Shown: one piece after another, positions 54,562-63,500 of the stretch
Numbering within the stretch: position 1 is the stretch's first letter
Layout of the letters: every line of letters starts with the position of its first letter
Origin: Neoroseomonas terrae
Lineage (GTDB): Bacteria; Pseudomonadota; Alphaproteobacteria; Acetobacterales; Acetobacteraceae
Assembly (NCBI RefSeq): GCF_018129025.1
Contig: NZ_JAAEDI010000011.1
Span: 1-64,000 of the forward strand
Direction of reading: 5' to 3'
Length of the DNA stretch: 64,000 bases
The notes under the pieces: model-generated
Database searches by the model: none
What the model saw: the letters and a program-made list of their open reading frames with translations, nothing else
Told to the model about the DNA's origin: nothing
Program-made: the position numbers and the translations under genes

Positions 54562-54622
54562 TTCACCCGCTTGTCACCCGCGCCCGCGATGCGCCGTGGC
54601 ACAGGGTCGGGCGAGGAGCAGC

Positions 54623-55888
54623 ATGGCCACCATCTTTCACGTCACCGACCTGCATCTGCGCCAGGCCCTGCCAGGCCATGCAGGGCATCTCCACCGGCTG
54701 TCGCGCCGCATGCCGGCGTTGCTAGACGCGCTGTCCGGCCGCATCGCCGCCGTCGCGCCCGACCTGGTGGCCGTCACCGGCGACCTCCTCGACGTGCCGC
54801 ATGCCTTGCTGGATGGGGAACCGGGCCATGACCTGCGAGCCATCACGCAGGCCGCGCTTGCCGACTACCTGTTGGTGCGCCGTTGGCTGGACTCGCTTGG
54901 CCGGCCATGGATGGTGCTGCCCGGCAACCATGACCACGGTCCGGCCTTCGACGTGGTGTTCGGGTCAGAACCGGTCACGCGCCCTTGCGGCCACCTGACG
55001 ATCCACGCCTTTCATGACTGGGAGCAGGCCGGCAACCAGGCGCTGCGCATCGGCCCGTCGCGTCGGCACTTCGAGCAGGCCATCGCCGCGTCCGGCGTGG
55101 AGACGGATGAGGTCCACCTCCAGCATTTCCTCGTCCGCCCGCATGTCGACTACCACTACCCGCTGCTCTACGGCGATGCCGACGACATTGCCCGCCGCGT
55201 CGCGGATGCCCCCGGCCGCCGGTTGCTCCTTTCGGGCCACTGGCACGAGGGCACGCCGATGGTGCAGGTCGGAAATGCCCTGATGGGCGCCTGCCCCGCC
55301 TTCTGCGAGCCGCCACACCGCTTTCGCGTGTTCCGCATCGATCCCGGCGGACCGATCGCGATGGAGGAGGATGCGCTGGGCGCGTCCTTCACGGCGGCCA
55401 AGCAGCTCACCATCGTCGATCGTCCGGGGCTGCTGACACTGCCGCCGGCTGACGGCGCAGCGCCGCGGCTGGTCCCTCGCTCGGACATGGCCAGGATCAT
55501 CGCCGGCCTCGCCGCGCAGGGGCATGTCGCCATCGCGTCGCCCTGGCACGCGCCGGAGACCGGGACGGCGACCTGGCGGGGCCTGCAATACGCGCATGAT
55601 GCCTTCTTCCAGGCTCTCGGGAGCGACGCCGGCCAAGCCGACGCACTGTCCCTCTATCTGCCGCCGGGCGCGCAGCCCGGCCGCCGCCTGCCCGCCGAAC
55701 CCATCAGCCGCGAACCTGACCTCGTACCGCGCCTAGCCGCGCTGTTCGGCATGGCGCCTGCCGCCGTCACGCTGCTGACGCTCGACCCGGCGCGCCGCGC
55801 AGCCGGCATCGCCGCCGGCGCCGCCTGCCCGGATCTGAGCGACGGGATGCCCGACATCGACGCCATCCTGGCGGCCGCCGGCCGCTGA
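54623..55888 (+). CDS. Metallophosphoesterase with C-terminal HAD-like domain
   Basis: 421 residues. Calcineurin-like domain (about 1-260): FHVTDLHLR gives Asp and His ligands, VAVTGDLLDVPHAL, VLPGNHDHG, LQHFLVRPHVDYHY and LLLSGHWHEGTPM complete the metal set, as in CpdA-type phosphodiesterases. After about residue 275, VDRPGLLTLPPADGAAPRLV, SDMARIIAGLAAQGHVAIAS and YAHDAFFQALGSD follow the pattern of HAD phosphatases of the histidinol-phosphatase/GmhB group, but the nucleophile D-x-D is not evident, so that half may be degenerate. GAGGAG precedes ATG 54623. A TctC protein follows after 31 nt; both lie divergent from the SorC regulator. Confidence 0.8.
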   Translation: MATIFHVTDLHLRQALPGHAGHLHRLSRRMPALLDALSGRIAAVAPDLVAVTGDLLDVPHALLDGEPGHDLRAITQAALADYLLVRRWLDSLGRPWMVLPGNHDHGPAFDVVFGSEPVTRPCGHLTIHAFHDWEQAGNQALRIGPSRRHFEQAIAASGVETDEVHLQHFLVRPHVDYHYPLLYGDADDIARRVADAPGRRLLLSGHWHEGTPMVQVGNALMGACPAFCEPPHRFRVFRIDPGGPIAMEEDALGASFTAAKQLTIVDRPGLLTLPPADGAAPRLVPRSDMARIIAGLAAQGHVAIASPWHAPETGTATWRGLQYAHDAFFQALGSDAGQADALSLYLPPGAQPGRRLPAEPISREPDLVPRLAALFGMAPAAVTLLTLDPARRAAGIAAGAACPDLSDGMPDIDAILAAAGR

Positions 55889-55919
55889 GGACATCCGAAC
55901 GACAGGAAGAACCAGCACC

Positions 55920-56903
55920 ATGTCACCACGTCATGCCTTGTCGCGGCGCCTTCTGATGCTCGGCGGCACCGCGGCCGCGCTCTCGGCGCCGGCTTACGCG
56001 CAGGCCTGGCCGGGCCGCCCGATCTCGCTGGTGGTCGGCTATCCGCCCGGCGGGCAGACCGACTTCGCCGCGCGCATCGTGCAGAACGGGCTCAGCCAGG
56101 CGCTCGGCCAGCCCGTGGTGGTGGAGAACCGCGGCGGCGCCGGCGGCAATCTCGGCCTCGACGCGGTGCTGCGTGCGCGGCCGGACGGCTACACCTTCCT
56201 GGCCTCGAATTCGAGCCCGATGGTGATCAACCCACACACCTTCCCGCCGACCGGCCTCAACCCGCTCGACCTTGTCAATGTCTGCATGATCCTCGATGCG
56301 CCGCTGGTCTATTGCGTGCATCCCTCGGTGCCCGCGACGACAGCGCCCGAACTGGTCGCCTGGATCAAGGCGCAGCCGCGCATGATCGACTACGGCATTC
56401 CCGCCGCCGGCAGCCTGCCGCATCTCGCGATGGAGCTGTTCAGGTCGCGCACCGGCCTGCCCGAGATGCAGCAGATCCCCTATCGCGGCAGCGGGCCGGC
56501 GCTGCAAGACTTCCTGGCGGGACGCTTCCCGGTGATGACGGATTCGCTGTCCGTCATGGCCGGCGCGCTGAACGCGGAGCAGATCCGCGGCGTCATGACC
56601 ACGAGTACGACCCGCGTTCCCGCCTTCCCCACCGTGCCGACCGCGGGCGAGCAGGGCATCGACGACTTCGTCGTCGGGGCCTGGACGGGGATTTCCGCGC
56701 CACGCGGCACGCCGCCGGAGATCATCGCCCGCATGAACGACACGGTGAACCAAGTCCTGCGCGACCCGACCGTGCGCCGGCAGATCGAGGCGCAGGGCGC
56801 CGTCGTGGGCGGCGGAACCGCCGACGCCTTCGACCAGCGCGTCCGCGCGGATCATGCGCGCTGGGGCGAGATCGCGCGCAGCAACAACATCACGAGCGGC
56901 TAG
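55920..56903 (+). CDS. TctC/Bug-family periplasmic binding protein
   Basis: 327 residues. The N-terminus has SRRLLMLGG, a twin-arginine-like motif, with cleavage after PAYAQ. The Bug fold is unmistakable: WPGRPISLVVGYPPGGQTDF, GQPVVVENRGGAGGNLGLDA, PDGYTFLASN, PYRGSGPALQDFLAGRFPVM and a C-terminal RADHARWGEIARSNNI. Bug proteins bind carboxylates or similar small ligands for tripartite TctAB transporters; no TctA or TctB gene is adjacent. It probably belongs to the same transcript as the phosphoesterase and the same SorC control. Confidence 0.93.
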   Translation: MSPRHALSRRLLMLGGTAAALSAPAYAQAWPGRPISLVVGYPPGGQTDFAARIVQNGLSQALGQPVVVENRGGAGGNLGLDAVLRARPDGYTFLASNSSPMVINPHTFPPTGLNPLDLVNVCMILDAPLVYCVHPSVPATTAPELVAWIKAQPRMIDYGIPAAGSLPHLAMELFRSRTGLPEMQQIPYRGSGPALQDFLAGRFPVMTDSLSVMAGALNAEQIRGVMTTSTTRVPAFPTVPTAGEQGIDDFVVGAWTGISAPRGTPPEIIARMNDTVNQVLRDPTVRRQIEAQGAVVGGGTADAFDQRVRADHARWGEIARSNNITSG

Positions 56904-56955
56904 CTCGGTTGTATGCACTCTCGGGATTTCCGGAGATGGGCGTGGCGTGATCCAG

Positions 56956-56977
56956 GGCTGCCCTCAGGGGGGCAGCC
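56956..56977 (+). terminator. Hairpin terminator between TctC and P450 genes
   Basis: GGCTGCCC (56956-56963) and GGGCAGCC (56970-56977) form a perfect 8-bp stem with a 6-nt loop, followed by TTGTG. It lies 53 bp after the TctC stop and between convergent genes, so it can serve the plus-strand transcript and, being symmetric, perhaps the P450 transcript too. Confidence 0.6.
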
Positions 56978-57050
56978 TTGTGCGTTCTGGATCGTTCGAT
57001 GTCGGGCGATGGGGCGTGGGATCGAAGGCTTCAGCGCTTCGGCGGGCCGG

Positions 57051-58400
57051 TTATCGCCGCGTCACCACAACCCGCATCCCGCCTTTCGGCCGCAGCGCCA
57101 GCCGGCAGTTCGGCTGCGGCGTGAAGCCTGGCGCCAGCGCGAAGCGGAACCGGCGGAACAGCACCGCCGCGAACACCGTCACCTCCGCCATGCCGAAGGC
57201 GGCACCGGCGCAGATACGCGGCCCCACGCCGAAGGGCATGTAGGCGAAGCGCGGCCGCTGCCGGGCGGCCTCGCCGAGAAAGCGCTCCGGGCGGAACGCG
57301 TCCGGCGCCTCCCAAAGCGCCTCGTGCCGGTGCAGCAGCCAAGGCACGGCGAGCACGATGTCGCCCGTGCGGATGTCCCAGCGGCGGATGCGGTGGGGCT
57401 GCGTTGCCTGGCGGGGAAAGACGGCGACGGGCGGATACAGCCGCATCGATTCCTGGATCACCGCCTTGGTGAAGGGCAGCGCCATCAGCGCGGCGAGGTC
57501 CGGGACGTCCGCCGGCAGTTCCGCCGCCATGCGGTCGGCTGTCGCGGGATGCAGCGCGGCGAGCATGGTCGTCCAGGTCAGCGTGATCGCCGCCCCCTCC
57601 GCGCCGGCGAGAAGGAACATCACCACCTCGTCCAGCAGCCTTTCGCCGGCCAGCACCGGCGATCCGTCCTCCCGGCGGGCAGCGCGCAGGGCGCGCAGCA
57701 GCGGGGTCCCGCCATCGGGGCCGGCCGCGTCGATCAGCCGCGCGACGCGGCCGCGCAGCACGGCGGCGAGCTGCCGCGCCCGCCGCCGCGTCAGCCATCC
57801 GAACACGTCCGGCAGGCCCATCAGGCCCAGCAGGTCCACCACCTCCGCCGCGTCCTGGTAGGCGGTGAAGGTCTCGGCGATCAGCCGCGCCTCCGCGGCG
57901 GTCCCTGCCTTTCCGAACACGGCGAGCAGCAGCACATGGCTGATCGCGGCAGCATAGGCGGCGGCGACGTCCACCGGCCCCTCGGCGCGGGCGAGCGATT
58001 CGGCGCAGGTCTCGGCAGCCTCGACGAAGCAGGGGTGGAACTGGGCGAGGCCGGAGGGGTGGATGGGGGGGGAGACTGCCTCCCGCCGCTCCGCCCAGTC
58101 CTCGCCGGAGCCGATGAAGCAGGAGCCGCCCACCACCGGGCGTAGCGCGTCCTCCAGGAACCGGGCCTTGCGCTGGTAGATGTCGTGGCGCGTCACGAAG
58201 ACGTCCCGCACCACCTCCGGCGTGTTGGCGACGAGGATCAGCCGCCCTGGCAGCCGCGTCGTGAAGACCTGCCGGCGATAGGCGTCGGCGGGGAAGATCG
58301 ACAGCACGTCCCGCCGGGCGCGCAGCAGCCCGGCGATCGCCGTCGGCTCGCGCGCCGCGCGTGGCGGCATCGGGGGAATGAAGTCGGCGGTGACCTCCAT
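57051..58400 (-). CDS. Cytochrome P450 lacking the I-helix threonine
   Basis: 449 residues. Heme ligand Cys397 in FGVGPRICAGAAFG, the ExxR pair at Glu317-Arg320 (ESMRLYPPV) and RPERFLG confirm a P450. The I-helix reads LLAGAEGAAITLTWT where the usual form is A-G-x-E/D-T-T, so the oxygen-activating Thr is Gly269. A few P450s work without it. WLLHRHEALWEAPDAF is typical of bacterial fatty-acid or terpene-type P450s. ATG 58400 is the first start with family-like sequence after it; the frame is open further upstream. No ferredoxin or reductase gene is near. The substrate is unknown. Confidence 0.9.
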   Translation of the reverse strand: MEVTADFIPPMPPRAAREPTAIAGLLRARRDVLSIFPADAYRRQVFTTRLPGRLILVANTPEVVRDVFVTRHDIYQRKARFLEDALRPVVGGSCFIGSGEDWAERREAVSPPIHPSGLAQFHPCFVEAAETCAESLARAEGPVDVAAAYAAAISHVLLLAVFGKAGTAAEARLIAETFTAYQDAAEVVDLLGLMGLPDVFGWLTRRRARQLAAVLRGRVARLIDAAGPDGGTPLLRALRAARREDGSPVLAGERLLDEVVMFLLAGAEGAAITLTWTTMLAALHPATADRMAAELPADVPDLAALMALPFTKAVIQESMRLYPPVAVFPRQATQPHRIRRWDIRTGDIVLAVPWLLHRHEALWEAPDAFRPERFLGEAARQRPRFAYMPFGVGPRICAGAAFGMAEVTVFAAVLFRRFRFALAPGFTPQPNCRLALRPKGGMRVVVTRR

Positions 58401-58773
58401 CGGCGCAGGATACGCGGATGCCCCCGATTGGCCACCGGACCCGACGGCGCCGCGGGGCCGGCGGCGGAACGGAGCGGCAGCGGCGCAGATTCCGAAGCCC
58501 GCCGATGCGCGCCGCCCGTTCACGTTCGCCGCAGCGCTGCTCGCGCAAGGCGGGCCGAATCAACCTATGGTCGCGACACCGTCCAGACCGCGGCGATACA
58601 CAACCGTCGCGTGCAGATGAGCGATCCGGGAGATCGATCGAAACGACCTCGGACCGTTGCAGGAACGGCGCATCGTGACTTCAAATCACCCGTATTTCAT
58701 CAATCAGATGTTCATATCTTTGAGATTCCAGCTATCTTTGTGGATATCCCCCAGCACCCTTCTGCGAGCGACC
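58401..58773. other. Divergent intergenic region with an AT-rich tract
   Basis: About 370 bp between the P450 and the TpsB gene. The left part is ordinary GC-rich DNA. The part around 58670-58745 (for example TTCAAATCACCCGTATTTCA and TTTGAGATTCCAGCTATCTT) is far more AT-rich than anything nearby, which suits the promoter of the TpsB/TpsA operon or a transferred boundary. If TpsB starts at one of its earlier in-frame starts, part of this is coding. Confidence 0.5.
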
Positions 58774-60558
58774 GTGACGGCCACTCCGCGTTTTCGCCAG
58801 GTGTCGAACTTCGGCACGGCTTCGGCCGCTGCCTTGCTTGCGCTCGGCCTGCCTCTGGGCGCGTCAGCACAGGTGCCGCCGACGGTGCCGCGCGCGCCGC
58901 CGCCGCCCGTCGATCTCCAGGAACGCGTGCTGCCGCCCCGCGCCCCCGAACTTTCGCCCCGGACCCAGCCGCCGCCGCCTGAAGCCCGTCGCGGACCCGG
59001 CGAAGGCCAGCAGGTGGCGATCAGCACGGTCGCCCTGGAAGGCAACACCGCGCTCGATGACGCTGAGTTGCGCCGTTTGGTCGCGCCGGTCGAGGGCCAG
59101 ACCGTCGCGCTGTCGCGCATCGAGGAAGTCCGGCTCACCCTGCTCGGCGCGTATCGCCGCGCCGGCTATCCGTTCGTCTCGGTCGCTGCCGCCCTGGTGC
59201 CGGGCCCCGATGGCCGGGCCGAGCTGCGCTTTGCCTTCACCGAGGGTTACGTCGCCGAAGTGCGCCTGGACGGCGATATCGGCCCGGCCGGCACGCAGGT
59301 GCTGCGCTTCCTCGAACGGGTCAAGGATGAACGGCCGGTCTCGACTGCCGGCGTCGAGCGCGCGCTGCTGCTCGCCTCCGACGTTCCGGGCGTGCGCGTT
59401 CGCGGGGTTCTGCAGCCGATCCAGGGGGAACCCGGCGCGCTGCGCCTCGTCGCGCAGGTCACGCGCTCGGTCGTCAGCGGCTATTTCAACGTGGACAACC
59501 GCGCCTACAACCTCACCGGCCCGTGGGAGGCGCTGTTCGTCGGCGGGTTGAACTCGCTGACCGAGTTCGGCGAGCGGACGGAGCTCACGCTGTTCGGTTC
59601 CGAACAGGGGACGCAGTGGTTCACCCAGGGCAGCTTCGAGACCTTCATCGGCGGCTCGGGCCTGCGCGTGCGCGTCTATGCCGGCATGGGCAACACGCTG
59701 CCGTCGGGCCAGCTCGCGCAGATCGGCTACAATGGCGAGACGACCCTTGCCGGCGTCGTCGCGACATACCCGATCATCCGCTCGCGGCCCGCCAATCTGT
59801 GGGCCGTCGCGCAGTTCGACATGTTCGACAGCACGACCTACACGGGCGTCGGCACCAGCTCCGGCCGGTCGCTCGCCGGGCGGGACCACATCCGGGCGGC
59901 GCGCGGCGGTTTCGACGGGCAGGCGCTCGACAGCTTCATCCCGTTCCTGCCACCGGCCATCAACCAGGGTGGCTTCCGGGCGCATCAGGGCATCATCGAC
60001 TGGGATGCGACCGCGAATGACGATCCGCGGGCGACGCGCATCGGATCCGAATTCGACTTCACCAAGTACACCGGCGAATACCAGCGGGTGCAGCCGCTCT
60101 TCTCGCCCTTCGACGGCGCCATGTTCAACATCCAGGCCTATGTGAACGGCCAGTGGTCGACGAACGTCCTGCCGAATGCCGAGAAGTACTACCTCGGCGG
60201 CAACCGCCTCGGGCGCGGCTTCTATTCGGGCCAGGTGACGGGCGACTACGGCTATGGCTACGCGATCGAGTTGCAGCTCGACCTCGGCTACGAGATCCCG
60301 GCCGATCCCGCCATGGGCAACAACCGCGGCACCACGCAGTTCTACATGTTCCGCGACATGGGCTGGGCGTACCAGAACCTCGACACCGATGCGAACCGGC
60401 GGCTGTCCTCCTGGGGCGGCGGCGTGCGCACCATCGTCGCGGACACGGTGCAGGTCGATGTCGAGCTCGCCCGTCGCATCACCACCCAGCCCGACGGCCA
60501 GTTCTCCGAGCCGCTGCGCGCCACGCAGCTCTACTTCCGCACGCTGATAAGGTTCTAG
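58774..60558 (+). CDS. TpsB outer-membrane transporter (ShlB/FhaC/HecB family)
   Basis: 594 residues if started at GTG 58774, chosen because it gives a clean signal peptide (MTATPRFRQVSNFGTASAAA, then LLALGLPLGASAQ); ATG 58708 and TTG 58657 are in frame. A proline-rich linker (RAPPPPVDL, RTQPPPPEARR) precedes two POTRA-type domains (about 85-235: VALEGNTALDDAELRRLVAP, YRRAGYPFVSVAAALVPG). The C-terminal barrel has YYLGGNRLGRGFYSGQVTGD, equivalent to the conserved VRGY/F segment of the L6 loop, and ends in Phe (YFRTLIRF). It secretes the exoprotein encoded 3 nt downstream. Confidence 0.93.
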   Translation: MTATPRFRQVSNFGTASAAALLALGLPLGASAQVPPTVPRAPPPPVDLQERVLPPRAPELSPRTQPPPPEARRGPGEGQQVAISTVALEGNTALDDAELRRLVAPVEGQTVALSRIEEVRLTLLGAYRRAGYPFVSVAAALVPGPDGRAELRFAFTEGYVAEVRLDGDIGPAGTQVLRFLERVKDERPVSTAGVERALLLASDVPGVRVRGVLQPIQGEPGALRLVAQVTRSVVSGYFNVDNRAYNLTGPWEALFVGGLNSLTEFGERTELTLFGSEQGTQWFTQGSFETFIGGSGLRVRVYAGMGNTLPSGQLAQIGYNGETTLAGVVATYPIIRSRPANLWAVAQFDMFDSTTYTGVGTSSGRSLAGRDHIRAARGGFDGQALDSFIPFLPPAINQGGFRAHQGIIDWDATANDDPRATRIGSEFDFTKYTGEYQRVQPLFSPFDGAMFNIQAYVNGQWSTNVLPNAEKYYLGGNRLGRGFYSGQVTGDYGYGYAIELQLDLGYEIPADPAMGNNRGTTQFYMFRDMGWAYQNLDTDANRRLSSWGGGVRTIVADTVQVDVELARRITTQPDGQFSEPLRATQLYFRTLIRF

Positions 60559-60561
60559 CCC

Positions 60562-63500
60562 ATGCCGCGTCGCGCCGTGCTCCGCCGTGCCCGCCCTTCC
60601 CGCCGCCGCGCCGCCGTGCCCGCCCCTGCCCCGGCCGCCACGCGCCCGCCGGTGCGGCGGTGGTGGCTGCTCGCGACCACGGCGCTGCTGCCGGTCACGG
60701 GCACCGCGCTGGCCCAGGCGCCGACGGGCGCGCAGGTCGTCGCCGGCCAGGCCGCGATCGCCCAGGGCGGCAACCGCACCACCATCACGCAGCGGACCGA
60801 CCGCGCGGCAATCGACTGGCAGCAATTCAACGTCGGCAGCCAGCACACGGTGCAGTTCGTCCAGCCGAACCAGGGGTCCTGGACGCTGAACCGCGTTGTC
60901 GGCCCTGATCCCTCCGTCATCGCCGGCCGTATCCAGGCCAATGGCGGCGTCGCCATCGTCAACCAGTCGGGCATGGTGTTCGCGGGTGGGGCGCAGGTCG
61001 ATGTCGGCTCGCTGATCGCCTCCGCGGCCAACATCACCAACAACAACTTCATGGCCGGGCGCATGGTGTTCGACGGCGCCCCGCGGCCCGGCGCGCGCGT
61101 GGAGAACCGCGGCACCATCACGGTCGCCGATCGCGGCCTCGCCGCGCTGGTCGGGCCCGGCGTGTCCAATTCGGGCGTGATCCGCGCCAATCTCGGCCGC
61201 GTGGCGCTGGGGGCGGCCGAGACCTTCGTGCTCGACCTCGCGGGTGACGGGCTGATCGGCATCGACGTGACGCGCGCCGTCACTGCCGCACCGGACGGCA
61301 ATGCCGCGCTGGTGACGAACAGCGGCGTGATCGAGGCGAATGGCGGCTCGGTGCTGATCACCGCGCATGCCGCCTCGGGCCTGGTGGAAGATTTGGTTCG
61401 CAACACCGGCCGGATCGAGGCGAACACCGTCGGCGCGCGCACGGGTGAGGTCGCGCTGCGCGCGGATGGCGGCGGCGTGCGCCAGGATGGCACGATCAGC
61501 GCGACCGGCGGGGCCGGGCAGCGCGGCGGCACTGTCGCGATGCAGGCGACCGGGCAGGTCACGGTCGGCGCTGCGGCGCGGGTCGATGCCTCGGGCGGCG
61601 CCGGCGGCGGCCGCGTGCTGGCCGGCACCACGGGCCGCGGCCGCAACCAGACCATGGCGGCGCGCACCGTTGTCGAACGCGGCGCCGAGATCCGCGCCGA
61701 CGCCACGCAGAACGGGCGCGGCGGCGAGATCCTCGTCAACAGCACCGACCGCACCGAGATGCGCGGCACGCTCTCCGCCCGCGGTGGCGAGGCCGGCGGC
61801 AATGGCGGCTTCATCGAGGTGTCGGGCCAGTCCGCCTTCGTGCTGGACGGCATCGTCGACCTGCGCGCGCCGAATGGCGAGATGGGCGACTTCCTGCTCG
61901 ACCCGCGCAACATCTTCATCGCCGACAGCGGCGTGACGCCGCCCGGCACGGTGACGGAGACGCCGACCGGTCTCGACTCGGTGGGCGGCTCGGTGACCGG
62001 CCCCGGCGCCATCAGCGCGACCACCGGCGGCGATTCCGACTGGGTGCGGATCACCCCCGACATCATCGAGGGCTACGCCGCCGGCAACATCATCCTCGAA
62101 GCCAGCCGCCAGATCGTCATCGGCAGTGAGGTCAACCGCACCACGGCCGGCAACCTGACGCTGACCGCAGGCCTGTCAGGCAGCAGCGGCAACATCACGC
62201 AGAATGCCGGCGCGGACATCTCCGTGAACGGCGTGCTGACGATGCAGACGGCGGCGGGTTCGATCTCGCTCGGCGCCGACCTGCGCGCGACCGGCGTCGT
62301 GCTTGCAGCCTCCGGCGACATTTCCCAGACCGGCGGGACCATCGCCCATCGCACGGCCAGCACTGACCTGGCGCTGACGGTGACGGCAAGCGGCGCCAAT
62401 GCCGATGTCGACCTCACCCAGGCCGGCAACGGCCGGTTCGTGCTGGCGGCCAGCAGTGCCGGGGGCGATTTCGCGCTTTCCGGCAGCCGGATACGCGTTG
62501 CCGGAGACCTGACCGCGGATGCCGTGTCGCTGACGACGACGGCCGGGCCGCTGACACTTGGCGCGGATGTCCGGGCGACGAGCCTCACCCTCGCCGCGGC
62601 GGGCAGCATCTCGCAGACCAGCGGCACCATCGCCCACAGCACCGCCGATACCGATCTGGCGCTGACCGTCACCGCCACGGGGGCTGGTTCCGCGGTCGCC
62701 CTGAACCAGGCCGGCAATGGGCGCATCGCGCTGAATGCAAGCAGCGCGCCCGGCAGCTTCGCGCTGTCGGGGGAAGCGATCAGCGTCGACGGCACGCTCT
62801 CGGGCGGCGCCGTCTCGCTCGCCGCGACCACCGGCGCGCTGGTCATCGACGCGAATATCCGCGCGACCGACCTCACACTGCGCGCCGCCACCGGCATCGA
62901 CCAGACCGGCGGCAACATCCAGCATCGCGCCAATGCCGCCACCGCCCTCGCCCTCACGGCGAGTGTCTCGGGCATCGGCGACATCGGGCTCGACCGCACC
63001 ACCAACGGCAACCTGCGCCTGCGCGACGGCGGCACCGCCGATGGCGACATGCGCGTCGCCAGCAGCCGCCGCCTCGAGGTCGGCAGCGGGCAGACGCTGA
63101 CGGTCGCGGGCGCCCTGGAACTGGCGGTGACGGGGGACGGCAATCCGCTCGTGCTGGCCGGGTCGCTGCGCGCCGAGAGCGTCAGCCTCACCGCCGCGGG
63201 CGACATCAGCCAGACCGGCGGCAGCATCGCGCATGTCACCGCCGGCAGCGAGCTGCCGCTGACAGTCAACGCCAGCGAGGACGGGTCGGTCGACCTGACC
63301 AGCACGACGAACGGCGCGATCGCGCTTGGCGCGAGCACCGCGGCGGGCGATTTCGCCCTGACCGGCGAAGCGATCCGCGTGACCGGCGCCCTTGCCGCCG
63401 ACGGGACGTCGCTGACCGCGACGACCGGCGCCATCGCCCTCGGCGACGACCTGCGCGCCACCAGCCTGGCCCTGACGTCGGTGACCGGCATCACCCAGGG

